64,000 nucleotides of DNA from Desulfovibrio sp. UIB00 (GTDB taxonomy: Bacteria > Desulfobacterota > Desulfovibrionia > Desulfovibrionales > Desulfovibrionaceae): positions 62,001 to 126,000 of the forward strand of contig NZ_JAETXJ010000008.1 in assembly GCF_022508225.1 (NCBI RefSeq). Direction: 5' to 3'. The stretch's first letter is position 1. The number at the start of each line of letters is the position of its first letter. This document shows, one piece after another, positions 9,421-17,653 of this stretch. The position numbers and the translations under genes are program-made. The notes beneath the pieces were generated by a model. It saw only the letters and a program-made list of their open reading frames with translations. It had not been told where the DNA came from and did not search any database.

Positions 9421-10830
9421 ATGAAGCTGAAAAGCATCCCCCGACGATTGGGGTACATTCTGGGTGCGCAATGGACGCGCGACCTGGCCTGGACCGCTTT
9501 TACCATTCTTCTTGCACGCCGCAGCCCCGATATCTTGGGGCAAGTCGTGCTGGCACTCACGTTCGGCTACTTGGTGAAAACCGTAGCCGACGTGGGGCTT
9601 AATGATTTTCTGCTCTCAACATTTGCCCGGCGCGAAGGGCGCCCCTTGGCCCTCTTGGGTGAAGTCACCTGGCTCAAGCTCGTTGTGCTTGTTCTGGCCC
9701 TCGGCGTTACATGGCTTGTGACTGGCTGGCAAAACTATACACCTGAGCTGCGGCTTGTGGTTATGTGCATTGCCGCTGGTTTGGGGCTGGACGGGGTGAG
9801 CGATTCGTTTTTTGCACTCTGCCAGGCGCGGGGGCGACAGGATGTGGAAATGCGCATCCGTGTTCCGTCTGCATTGATGGGCATTGGCTTTGGTATTGCC
9901 TGCGTGGTGCTTGATGCACCGCCCATTGTGATTGCCCTGTACAAGCCCATGGAATCTGTGCTGTGCATCATTTTTGCCTTGTTGGCATTACAGCGCAATC
10001 CCCTTGCTGGTGTTGGACTTGATGGCATGAAAGATCTGGCCCGGCACATGAAGCACGGCCTTATCTTTACCTGCATGGCTGGCTGCGCCATGTTTTATAA
10101 CAAGATCAACGTGATATTCCTTAAGCAGTACGGCGGTAATGCCGACGTGGGTGGCTACGGCGTTGCCTGGGAAACAGTTGAAGGCCTGTCGGTGCTTGTT
10201 TCCAGCGCATTGCTGGGCAAGGTTATTTTTCCACTGCTGGCAAAACTCTGGCAGCAGGATAAGGGCGCATTCCGACAACTGGCCGGTCAGACTGCACGCT
10301 CCCTTTGGGCTGCGTCGCTGCCCATTATCTTTCTTATCTGTGTGGAGAGCGACCGCTTTCTTCCCCTGATTTACGGCCCCAACTACCAAAGTGCGGTCAC
10401 CGCTCAGCGCTTGCTTACACCATGTCTAGCAACGGCCTTTTTGCACAACCTTGCGGCATACGCCATGATTGGCATGCGCCAACACCGATTGCTCCTGGTA
10501 TTTTATCTCACGGGCCTGGTGTGCAATCTGATATGCTGCTTTACTCTCATTCCTGCCATGCCCCTTGAAGGTGCGGCCTTGTCCCTTACCATTACCAAGG
10601 TTTGGGTGGCCTTGCTTACAGTTGGCTATTTTCAGTGGGCCGCGCGCCCCATGTCGCTTGAGCAGTGGGGAATCATGCTTGGTGCCTGCGCTGCCTGCGT
10701 AGGACTGTGGTGGGGGATAGGGCTGGTCGCGCCGCGTGAATTGGCAGAACTGGCAGGCCTTGTGCCTTTGCTGGCCTTGTTCTGGCGTTGGAGACCACCA
10801 CCGCCTTTTGAAAAAGCCGCGCTTGCCTGA
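9421..10830 (+). CDS. Wzx/MATE-like oligosaccharide (lipid-linked glycan) flippase
   Basis: A 469-residue polytopic inner-membrane protein with about 12 hydrophobic segments. The N-terminus (LGYILGAQWTRDLAWTAFTILLARR) and the spacing of charged loops resemble the oligosaccharide flippase branch of the MOP superfamily, which moves lipid-linked glycans or glycolipids across the cytoplasmic membrane. There is an eight-base gap after the adaptor stop, so it is almost certainly co-transcribed with the polyketide-synthase-like, TolC-like and HlyD-like genes. With the divergent glycosyltransferase and alpha-oxoamine synthase this suggests the substrate is a glycosylated lipid (inference). No IS elements or base-composition shift separate it from its neighbours. 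Substrate and direction of transport cannot be read from the sequence. Confidence 0.8.
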   Translation: MKLKSIPRRLGYILGAQWTRDLAWTAFTILLARRSPDILGQVVLALTFGYLVKTVADVGLNDFLLSTFARREGRPLALLGEVTWLKLVVLVLALGVTWLVTGWQNYTPELRLVVMCIAAGLGLDGVSDSFFALCQARGRQDVEMRIRVPSALMGIGFGIACVVLDAPPIVIALYKPMESVLCIIFALLALQRNPLAGVGLDGMKDLARHMKHGLIFTCMAGCAMFYNKINVIFLKQYGGNADVGGYGVAWETVEGLSVLVSSALLGKVIFPLLAKLWQQDKGAFRQLAGQTARSLWAASLPIIFLICVESDRFLPLIYGPNYQSAVTAQRLLTPCLATAFLHNLAAYAMIGMRQHRLLLVFYLTGLVCNLICCFTLIPAMPLEGAALSLTITKVWVALLTVGYFQWAARPMSLEQWGIMLGACAACVGLWWGIGLVAPRELAELAGLVPLLALFWRWRPPPPFEKAALA

Positions 10831-10985
10831 TGCACATCTGGACGGTCAGTTGCCGTGCAAGGCATGGAGTGGCAAGCATTACCCGGATGATCAGACTGCG
10901 CCGGGCCAATTGTCTGAGAAGTTGACGCCACGGTAAAGGCAGGCCTATAGAATTACTGCAAGACAGTAACAGGCAAGGCATTCTC

Positions 10986-11975
10986 ATGGGCAACAAGCTG
11001 CTTCTACAGCGCAGGTCAGTCATTAAGGCCATGGCAGGCACTGCGGGCTTATCGCTGGCGGGTGCATCATCTTCTATGGCCTCAAGCTTGCAGAACTGGG
11101 GCGGCGGTGATGACCGCGCCACCATCATTGATGTGGATCTCTGCAATGGTTGCGGAGCCTGCGTGTCCGCCTGCCGCGATAGAAATCTGGCAGAAATTCC
11201 ACTTCCTGTTCAGCCAATTCCCCGTCCCTACCCAGCATGGGTGCGCGTCAACGACTGGTCGACCCGCCGCGATGAAGTTTCTCGCCTTACTCCCTACAAC
11301 TGGCTTTTTATTCAATCATGCTCCATCGCGGTTAACGGTGTGGAGCGTCGGATATATTTGCCTCGGCGCTGTTTGCATTGCCTGAACCCACAATGCGTCA
11401 CTCTGTGCAGCACAGGCTCCTTGCGCCAAAGCAATGAAGGAGCAGTTTACTCTCATCGCAGCACCTGTCTGGGGGACGGCCCCTGTGACCGGGCCTGCCC
11501 GTGGGGTATTCCGCAACGCCAGGCGGGGGTTGGCCCTTACCTGAACCTTGCGCCCAGGTATGTTGGCAACGGACAGATGTTCAAATGTGATTATTGCAGT
11601 TCTCTGCTCAAGGCTGGCGAAAACCCTGCTTGCGTGACGGCCTGTCCGCAGGGGGCCATGCGTATTGGACCTCGTGAGGAAATGGCTAAGCTGGCCAAGG
11701 AAATGGCGGAGCAGCGGGCCGGGGATATTTTTGGACTCAAAGAAAATGGCGGCACAAACACCATCTATGTTTCTTCAGTGCTTTTCCGCGATATTGAAGC
11801 CAACATGCTGCGTCAGGGAAAGGTAGGCTTTGGTATGCCGAGTTTGCGCCCGGCTGGCGCCAGTATGGATAAAGAAAACAGCCTGCTGAAGGCGGTTCTG
11901 CTGGCCCCTGTGGCGGGGGCGGCCCTGGCGGTACTGCGATTGTGGCGTGAAAGAAAGATGAGGCGCAAGCCATGA
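10986..11975 (+). CDS. Tat-exported 4Fe-4S ferredoxin-type electron-transfer subunit (HybA/FdnH-like)
   Basis: A 329-residue protein. It has a twin-arginine leader (QRRSVIKAMAG, then a hydrophobic stretch to about residue 35), so it is exported folded to the periplasm. Cysteine clusters follow: CNGCGACVSAC (about 51-61), then CLHCLNPQC, a CLGDGPCDRAC group, and CDYCSSLL followed by CVTACPQG. These would fit four 4Fe-4S clusters as in beta subunits of formate dehydrogenases and periplasmic hydrogenases. A C-terminal hydrophobic helix (LLKAVLLAPVAGAALAVL) with a basic tail would anchor it. The next gene overlaps it by four bases and encodes a four-helix membrane protein, so the pair probably passes electrons between quinone and a periplasmic partner. 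No catalytic subunit is adjacent, so the partner is unknown. Confidence 0.85.
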   Translation: MGNKLLLQRRSVIKAMAGTAGLSLAGASSSMASSLQNWGGGDDRATIIDVDLCNGCGACVSACRDRNLAEIPLPVQPIPRPYPAWVRVNDWSTRRDEVSRLTPYNWLFIQSCSIAVNGVERRIYLPRRCLHCLNPQCVTLCSTGSLRQSNEGAVYSHRSTCLGDGPCDRACPWGIPQRQAGVGPYLNLAPRYVGNGQMFKCDYCSSLLKAGENPACVTACPQGAMRIGPREEMAKLAKEMAEQRAGDIFGLKENGGTNTIYVSSVLFRDIEANMLRQGKVGFGMPSLRPAGASMDKENSLLKAVLLAPVAGAALAVLRLWRERKMRRKP

Positions 11976-12478
11976 AAAACCAGCCATCGCTTTTTTCCTC
12001 ATTCTTCAGCGTATTGTGGCTGGCCAGCATGCTCACAGCCGTGTGGAGCGGTCTAGCGCATTTGCCGCAGGCCGGGCGCTATGGGCTGATTCAAAGCTCT
12101 AGCTGGTCGCCATCTGTTGCGCATTATTATTCGTCAGCGGCACTGCTGTTCTTGGGAACATACGCCTTCACAGTCTGGCGTCTTCAGGGGCGTAGCGCTT
12201 ACTGCCTGACCCGCTGCGGCCTGCTGCGCGTGAGTTTGCTGATAGGGTTGGCCATCAGCGGCTTGGCGCTTATCATGCATAACATGCCAGATTTTTCTCT
12301 GTACGATGGTGTGTATGCATACGTTAAAGGGTTGCATCTTGTGTGTGCCCTGGCCTTGCTTCCCCTGCTGATTTACAGGCTCTGCCGCCGCTGGACGGGC
12401 GGGTACGGCTGGCTGAAACCACGCGATGGGGCAGACACGAGCTGCGGCGCCTCAAGGCGGCGTCCGGCTCAACGCTAG
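11972..12478 (+). CDS. Four-helix membrane protein, probable cytochrome b-like partner of the ferredoxin subunit
   Basis: 168 residues with four predicted transmembrane helices at about 9-29, 48-69, 84-105 and 116-136. Histidines lie near helix ends (SVAHYY, IMHNM, GLHLVC), which would allow haem b binding as in FdnI/HybB-like or DUF4405-like subunits, but I cannot prove haem ligation. The start overlaps the stop of the upstream iron-sulfur gene (ATGA), so the two are translationally coupled. The C-terminus is basic (RRRPAQR) and faces the cytoplasm by the positive-inside rule. The gene converges on rlmN with only 25 bases between stops and no obvious terminator. The role proposed is quinone-linked electron transfer; this rests on context and topology. 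Confidence 0.6.
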   Translation: MKNQPSLFSSFFSVLWLASMLTAVWSGLAHLPQAGRYGLIQSSSWSPSVAHYYSSAALLFLGTYAFTVWRLQGRSAYCLTRCGLLRVSLLIGLAISGLALIMHNMPDFSLYDGVYAYVKGLHLVCALALLPLLIYRLCRRWTGGYGWLKPRDGADTSCGASRRRPAQR

Positions 12479-12503
12479 AACTATTCCAGCCAGCCACCCC
12501 GGT

Positions 12504-13568
12504 TCAGTCCAATTGTGCCTGTCGATCCGCCTTAAGCTGTCCACAGGCTGCCTTGATGTCCTGTCCTTTGCTCTTACGCAGTATGGCCGTGATCTTGCGC
12601 TTCCAGAGATACTGCTCAAAGGCCAGTACGCTTTCTTCCGTGGGGGCGGCGTAGGGAGCGCCTTCAGCGGGGTTGTAGACAATAAGGTTCAGCTTGCCCC
12701 GCACATCGCCTACCAGCCGGGCCAGATCCCTGGCCTGTTCCTGTCCGTCGTTGACCCCGCCCAACAGCAGATACTCAAAGGTAATGTGCTCCCGCGTTTT
12801 AAGCGGGTATGACTTGAGCGCTTCAAACATCTCGTCAAGAGGCCAGCGTGCGGCCTTGGGCATGATTTTCGCCCGCAGTTCTTGCGTTGGCGCATGCAGC
12901 GAAACCGCCAGATAAGCAAGGCCGCTATCTCCCAACTCGCGCAGCCCTTTTTCAATGCCGCATGTGGAAACTGTGATGCGGCGTGGGGAGAAATTCAGCC
13001 CCTTGGCGTTATTCAGGCCTTCAAGGGAGCGCATGAGTTCGCGCATGTTGAGCAATGGCTCGCCCATACCCATGAACACAATATTGCGCAGCATGGGCCA
13101 TTCCGGCCTGTCATCACCCAGGTGCGCACGCGCCACAAGGATCTGACCCAGAATTTCGGCCATGGTCATGTTGCGTTCAAAGCCCATTTGCCCCGTAGAA
13201 CAAAATGTACAGGCCATGGCGCAGCCTACCTGGGACGACACGCACTGCGTCCAACGGCGCACGCCTTCGCGTGAATCCGATGGAATGAGCACTGTTTCAA
13301 CCAGCGCACCATCCTCGAGGCGCAGCAGAAATTTTGTGGTGTCATCCTGGCTTTTCTCTACCGTGACTACCTCCGGCCAGACAATGACAGCCTTGGCAGT
13401 CAGTTTTTCGCGGCAGTCTTTTGAAATATTGGTCATGGATTCAAAGTCGCGAACCATGCGTTGCCACAGCCATTGCCAAATTTGCATGGCGCGGAACTTG
13501 CGCTCGCCCAGTTCTGTTTGAAGCCAGTTTTCCAGCTCGGGAAGGGTCAGGTTGAGAAGATTGGTCAT
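12504..13568 (-). CDS. rlmN: Dual-specificity rRNA m2A2503 / tRNA m2A37 methyltransferase RlmN
   Basis: A radical-SAM methyltransferase of 354 residues that methylates C2 of adenosine 2503 in 23S rRNA and A37 in some tRNAs. The CxxxCxxC cluster motif is C116-AMA-C120-TF-C123 in VGCAMACTFCSTGQMGF, and a late cysteine sits in the C-terminal AACGQL as expected for the mechanism. VFMGMGEPLLNM and the SAM-binding ITVSTCGI segments are also typical. I choose the ATG at 13568 (MTNLLNLTLPELENW), where family homology should begin; the upstream extension to 13742 reads through a terminator hairpin and is not credible. It is a housekeeping gene on its own transcript, preceded by the terminator of the HD-domain gene. 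Confidence 0.95.
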   Translation of the reverse strand: MTNLLNLTLPELENWLQTELGERKFRAMQIWQWLWQRMVRDFESMTNISKDCREKLTAKAVIVWPEVVTVEKSQDDTTKFLLRLEDGALVETVLIPSDSREGVRRWTQCVSSQVGCAMACTFCSTGQMGFERNMTMAEILGQILVARAHLGDDRPEWPMLRNIVFMGMGEPLLNMRELMRSLEGLNNAKGLNFSPRRITVSTCGIEKGLRELGDSGLAYLAVSLHAPTQELRAKIMPKAARWPLDEMFEALKSYPLKTREHITFEYLLLGGVNDGQEQARDLARLVGDVRGKLNLIVYNPAEGAPYAAPTEESVLAFEQYLWKRKITAILRKSKGQDIKAACGQLKADRQAQLD

Positions 13569-13702
13569 ATGCTCTGCCGGAATGAGATAAGGTTTTGTAG
13601 TACAGAAGTGTTGTGCACTGGCTGTTGAACTACGATGTTTGGCGCTGATGGGCAAGAAATTTTCATGCCGGCAAAAACCGCGTTCATACGCCGTGAACAA
13701 GC

Positions 13703-13729
13703 AAAAAGGGCGTTCCCAAAGGAACGCCC
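13703..13729 (-). terminator. Rho-independent terminator of the HD-domain gene
   Basis: A nine-base stem GGGCGTTCC / GGAACGCCC with a four-base loop, followed on the minus strand by TTTTT. It lies between the stop of the HD-domain gene and the start of rlmN. Confidence 0.85.
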
Positions 13730-13756
13730 ATAGTGTCAGCATAGGCGGTTGGGTGA

Positions 13757-15088
13757 TTATCCCACTGACTTGCGCGCGTAATCACGCACAAAGGTCACGG
13801 CGGATTCAACATCCGTAACTTCGCCTGCAATCTGGGCCTGCAACAGCGCGTCACGAATAATGCCCACCAGCGGGCCAGGTGACAGCTTGGTTTCGCTCAT
13901 GATCTCATTGCCGTTCAGCAGCGGTTCCAGCATCTGCTCCGGCGTTTCCGCGCGATCCAGATACTTCATATTGTGGTTGAACGAAGTGAGGATGCCGTCG
14001 CGGGCCTTGAGGTCAGCCCTGGCCATGGCGATAAGCCGGGGGTAGTCGTCCAGTGCCTTGAAGCGGCGAATGCCCCTGTCGGTCATCATGAAGTGGAAGC
14101 GCATGTGGTGGCGCACCAGATGGCACAGCAGGTCGATATCTTCCTGCGCAAAGTGCAGGCGGCGCAGAATCTTGCGCGTTACCTTGGCGCCCACGCGGTG
14201 ATGCTGGTAGTACGTCCAGATGCCGTCGAAGTATTCGCCAGTGTAGAGCTTGCCCACATCATGGAACAGCATGGCCATTGTGCCAAGCCAATCGTAGTGA
14301 AAATCTTCTTCGGGGTAGTGCTTCATGCACTCAAGCGTGTGTTCAAACACGTTTTCCGTGTCGCCTTCCTTGTTACGCATCTGGGTGAGGCAGGAAAGGG
14401 AGGCCACTTCAGGAATAAGCCCCTGAAGGATATGCGAATCAAAGAGCAGGCGCACAAAACGGTACATGGATTCGGCAGCAACCTTGCGCCATTCGTCCAT
14501 GATGTCCGTGGCAGGAACGTAATCCAACACGCGGCTTGAGGCGCGCACAATGGCAAGCCAAGTGTTTGGCTCGATGGGCAGGTCAAAATTGGCTGCAAAA
14601 CGCAGAGCGCGTATCGCCAGTAGGTAATTGTGGCGAAGGGTTTCATCCGGAAGCCCCGCAAGCTGGATAGCGCCGCCCTTGACGTCTTCAAAGCCGTCGT
14701 AGGCATCCTGCGTGGTCTCGGGGCTGCCAAAGCCCGTAATGCGCAGCTTGAGCTGTTCCTCATGGGGCATCCTGTCCATCATGGTGGGCGTGATACGCAG
14801 CAGGGAAAGCTCCGGGTGACCGGCAGCAGCTACTTCCAAGGGATAAAAACAGAAGACAAAGCCGTTTTCTTCCAGCGTTGCCAGAGCGCGCTTGTCGTGC
14901 TGGGGCACTGCCTTGGGAAAAAGCTTGATAAGCGTATCGAGATCCGGCTCGCAGGCAATATCCACAGTGGGCTGCGTGGCGTTTTCCAGCAGGTGCTCCT
15001 GCAAGGGGGCGTTGATAACATGAGCGTCATAGCCGTTGCGCAACAGAGTTTTGCTTATGGTTATGGCGTCTTTGAGCGCTTGATGCAT
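13757..15088 (-). CDS. HD-domain protein related to CCA-adding/poly(A) polymerase, with degenerate nucleotidyltransferase head
   Basis: 443 residues. The middle resembles the neck and body of class II tRNA nucleotidyltransferases (LRHNYLLAIRALRFAANFDL), and the C-terminal half carries a metal-dependent HD phosphohydrolase motif (FEHTLECMKH, AMLFHDVGKL, then HHRVGAK and HLVRHHMRFH). The N-terminal head, however, lacks the usual G-G-x-V-R-D and D-x-D signatures: the corresponding stretch reads VINAPLQEHLL and TVDIACEPD. It may therefore be a phosphohydrolase that has lost nucleotide addition, or a divergent enzyme. The start at 15088 is preceded by AAGGAG at good spacing; the frame is open further to 15145. 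A clear terminator follows. Confidence is high for the family and low for the activity. Confidence 0.75.
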   Translation of the reverse strand: MHQALKDAITISKTLLRNGYDAHVINAPLQEHLLENATQPTVDIACEPDLDTLIKLFPKAVPQHDKRALATLEENGFVFCFYPLEVAAAGHPELSLLRITPTMMDRMPHEEQLKLRITGFGSPETTQDAYDGFEDVKGGAIQLAGLPDETLRHNYLLAIRALRFAANFDLPIEPNTWLAIVRASSRVLDYVPATDIMDEWRKVAAESMYRFVRLLFDSHILQGLIPEVASLSCLTQMRNKEGDTENVFEHTLECMKHYPEEDFHYDWLGTMAMLFHDVGKLYTGEYFDGIWTYYQHHRVGAKVTRKILRRLHFAQEDIDLLCHLVRHHMRFHFMMTDRGIRRFKALDDYPRLIAMARADLKARDGILTSFNHNMKYLDRAETPEQMLEPLLNGNEIMSETKLSPGPLVGIIRDALLQAQIAGEVTDVESAVTFVRDYARKSVG

Positions 15089-15246
15089 CCATGGCTCCTT
15101 GCGAATAAAATAACGGGGAATGGCTGATACTATGCCCGCGAGCATGGGTGCGAGTCAAGCTTGCGGTTGAAGAAATGCCGTTATGGCTACGCGGATCATT
15201 GTTTGTGGTGCTGACTGCTATTTGCTGACATATCCGCTCGCAAGAC

Positions 15247-15277
15247 AAAACGCCCCCGCGTCAGCGACGCGGGGGCG
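15247..15277 (-). terminator. Rho-independent terminator of the dsrMKJOP operon
   Basis: A twelve-base GC-rich stem (CGCCCCCGCGTC / GACGCGGGGGCG) with a three-base loop, followed on the minus strand by TTTT. It begins 23 bases beyond the dsrP stop. Confidence 0.85.
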
Positions 15278-15299
15278 TTTGAGTACACGTACCTGACGC

Positions 15300-16469
15300 T
15301 TAGTCAGAGAAGTGGTTCACTTCTTTTTTCACGCCAAGCGCAATCCGCCAGAGCAGGGAGACTACCAGCGCGCCCACGGCGTACACGCCAAGGGCCACGG
15401 CAATTTCCTTACCGGTGGGCATGTAGGGGGTGATGGCTTCAAACATGTTGGGGGTGAAACCGCCAATCAGAAGACCAAGACCCTTGTCGATCCACGAAGC
15501 AGCCACAAGCATGGCCAGAGCAATAGGCATGAGCGTGGGGTGCGTGCGGAGTTTGGGCGGAATAAGAATGGCAAGGCAACCAAAGGCCATGATAACCGCA
15601 GCCCACATCCAGTAGCTCACCCACAGCAGATGCCCGCCGTGACCGAAGAACAGCACGTGGATGGGTTCCATGTGGCCGGGAATGTTGCTGTAGAAGGCAG
15701 TGAACAGTTCCAGCACAAAGAAGAACACGTTCACGCACATGGCGTACACGATGATGGTGGTCAGGGTCTTCACGGCTTCCTTGCCCACGTCAAAGCCGGT
15801 GAGGCGGCGCAGCAAGAGCATGAGCAGCATCAGGATGGCAGGACCAGAGCAGAAAGCGGAAGCCAGGAAGCGGCCAGCCATGATGGCGGTAAGCCAGTAG
15901 TGGCGGCCAGGAACGCCAGCGTACAGGAAGGCGGTCACCGTGTGGATGGAGAAGGCCCACAGAATCGAAAGATAGATGAGGGGCTTGATCCATTTCGGGG
16001 GATCGATTTCGTGACGCTCGGCTTCAAGGGTCACCCAACCGATAATGATGTTCAGGCCAAGGTAGCCAATGAGCACCAGCATGTCGTAAAACATGACGGA
16101 ATTGGGTGTGGGGTGCAGCATAACGTTGAGCATGCGCTGGGGCTGCCCAAGGTCAACCACGATGAACAGGGCACACATGACCACGGCCGCAACGGCCATG
16201 AATTCGCCAAAAATGATCATGCGCTTGAATTTTTTATAGTGGTGGAAGTACGTGGGCAACACCAGCATAACGGCTGAGGCGGCAACACCGACGAAGTAGG
16301 TGAACTGCGAAATATACAGTCCCCACGAAACGTCGCGGCTCATGCCGGTCACAGACAGACCGTTCTGGAGCTGATCCAGGTACACAATGCCGCAGCCTGC
16401 GATCACGCAGAGCAGGAAGAGCAGCCACAAGTAGTAGGTCTTGGGACCTTCGAGCAATTTTTCAACCAT
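15300..16469 (-). CDS. dsrP: DsrP, NrfD-family integral membrane subunit of the Dsr complex
   Basis: 389 residues with about ten transmembrane helices, matching the NrfD/PsrC family of quinone-interacting subunits without haem. It forms the second membrane module of DsrMKJOP, which exchanges electrons between menaquinone, the periplasm and the cytoplasmic sulfite-reduction system (DsrAB/DsrC). The N-terminus begins MVEKLLEGPKTYY, and the ATG at 16469 has GGAGGA upstream. It is the last gene of the operon, 12 bases after dsrO, and is followed by a strong terminator. The M-K-J-O-P order is the one known from sulfate reducers. Identification rests on topology, length and the complete operon context. 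Confidence 0.93.
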   Translation of the reverse strand: MVEKLLEGPKTYYLWLLFLLCVIAGCGIVYLDQLQNGLSVTGMSRDVSWGLYISQFTYFVGVAASAVMLVLPTYFHHYKKFKRMIIFGEFMAVAAVVMCALFIVVDLGQPQRMLNVMLHPTPNSVMFYDMLVLIGYLGLNIIIGWVTLEAERHEIDPPKWIKPLIYLSILWAFSIHTVTAFLYAGVPGRHYWLTAIMAGRFLASAFCSGPAILMLLMLLLRRLTGFDVGKEAVKTLTTIIVYAMCVNVFFFVLELFTAFYSNIPGHMEPIHVLFFGHGGHLLWVSYWMWAAVIMAFGCLAILIPPKLRTHPTLMPIALAMLVAASWIDKGLGLLIGGFTPNMFEAITPYMPTGKEIAVALGVYAVGALVVSLLWRIALGVKKEVNHFSD

Positions 16470-16481
16470 GGCCTGTCCTCC

Positions 16482-17273
16482 CTATATGAGGTAGTAAACG
16501 CCGGGCTGCGTGCCCAGGTTGGGCTTGCGGCGGATACTGTAGTTGGCGGACAAAGCCTGCCGCACCGTTGAATTGGGGTCTTCCAGGTCGCCGAAGAGAA
16601 TCTTGCCGCCAGAAGCTTCAACGCAGGCGGGCAACTGGCCAACGGCCAGACGCTCGGCGCAGAAGGTGCATTTTTCCACCACGCCGATCATGCGCGTGGG
16701 GAAGGCCGGATTGGGCACGGGATCTGCCAGGAACTTGCGCGGATCCTTGAAGTTGAAGGAACGCGCGCCGTAGGGGCAGCCAGCCATGCAGAAGCGGCAG
16801 CCGATGCAGCGGTGGTAGTCCATGGCCACAATGCCGTCTTCCATCCGGTAGGTGGCCTGCGTGGGGCAAACGCGCACACAGGGCGGATTGGTGCAGTGGT
16901 TGCAAAGCAGCGGATAGCTGGCTTCGGCCCGGCGTTTGTCCAAAAAGGCGTTCATTTCATCAGGGAAGGTGTGCTCGAACGAATCAAGCCAGAACCATTT
17001 GATGTTCTGATCGCCCGGAACGTGCGGGACGTTGTGGAATTTATGGCAGGCTTCGATCAGCGGTTCGTAGTCCTTGGGGCCATTGAACTGGCGCGTATCG
17101 ATAACCATGGCCCAGCGCTTGGCGTGCAGGGCGTTGGCACCTTTTTCATAGTGACCGGGGGCAATCTTGGCCTGAGCAACGCCGGACAAGGCGCCAAGGC
17201 CAGCCAACCCGCTGCTCAGGGCACAGGCAGAAAGCCCCGCCACTTTCAGAAAGCTTCTTCTGCTCTTGTTCAT
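16482..17273 (-). CDS. dsrO: DsrO, Tat-exported periplasmic ferredoxin subunit
   Basis: 263 residues. The twin-arginine leader is MNKSRRSFLKVAGLSA, directing export of the folded iron-sulfur protein. Cysteine groups CNHCTNPPCVRVC, CIGCRFCMAGC and CTFCAERLAVG with a later single Cys fit several 4Fe-4S clusters of the DmsB/NrfC type. The ATG at 17273 overlaps the dsrJ stop (TAATG), so the start is fixed by coupling; the open frame upstream to 17312 lies inside dsrJ. In the complex it passes electrons between the triheme cytochrome DsrJ and the membrane subunit DsrP. Gene order and signal peptide leave little doubt. Confidence 0.94.
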   Translation of the reverse strand: MNKSRRSFLKVAGLSACALSSGLAGLGALSGVAQAKIAPGHYEKGANALHAKRWAMVIDTRQFNGPKDYEPLIEACHKFHNVPHVPGDQNIKWFWLDSFEHTFPDEMNAFLDKRRAEASYPLLCNHCTNPPCVRVCPTQATYRMEDGIVAMDYHRCIGCRFCMAGCPYGARSFNFKDPRKFLADPVPNPAFPTRMIGVVEKCTFCAERLAVGQLPACVEASGGKILFGDLEDPNSTVRQALSANYSIRRKPNLGTQPGVYYLI

Positions 17274-17653
17274 TACTTGCTCCCCTGGGGAATGATGTGG
17301 CAGGTCCAGCAATAGGGATCAACGCTGTTGGCAACGTGGCACTTTTCGCAGAATCCCTTGTAGTCAGTGTGGCACTTCATGCAGGTGTTCTGCAGGCTGA
17401 TGGTCCACTTTTTACCGTTGGATGCCACATAGGTGCGGTTTTCGTTGCGCAGGGCTTCATCACGCCACTCGTTGAGCAGCTGCATGTGCTTGTCGCGCAT
17501 GAAATCCACATTTTCCACACACTCTTTTTCATTCTTGGGCAGCGCAATGCCGGTGCTGGTATAGGACTTGCCCAGCATGCTTGCCCAGAACGGGGAGGTG
17601 AACAGGACCACAAAGATAATGATCCCAAGAATTACAGCTTTGGAGTTATACAT
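17273..17653 (-). CDS. dsrJ: DsrJ, membrane-anchored triheme cytochrome c
   Basis: 126 residues with an uncleaved N-terminal membrane anchor (AVILGIIIFVVLFTSPFWA) and three CxxCH haem sites: CMKCH, CEKCH and CWTCH, all in the last 45 residues. An extra Cys in the N-terminal part (KECVENVDF) matches the cysteine that has been proposed as an unusual haem ligand in DsrJ; this is family knowledge, not shown here. It faces the periplasm and belongs to the DsrMKJOP complex. It is separated from dsrK by no bases and overlaps dsrO by one base, so translation of the operon is tightly linked. Confidence 0.95.
   Translation of the reverse strand: MYNSKAVILGIIIFVVLFTSPFWASMLGKSYTSTGIALPKNEKECVENVDFMRDKHMQLLNEWRDEALRNENRTYVASNGKKWTISLQNTCMKCHTDYKGFCEKCHVANSVDPYCWTCHIIPQGSK

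Noticed and set aside
12504..13742. Upstream extension of rlmN to 13742
   Set aside because: The extra codons run through a Rho-independent terminator and have no ribosome site; the family start matches the ATG at 13568.
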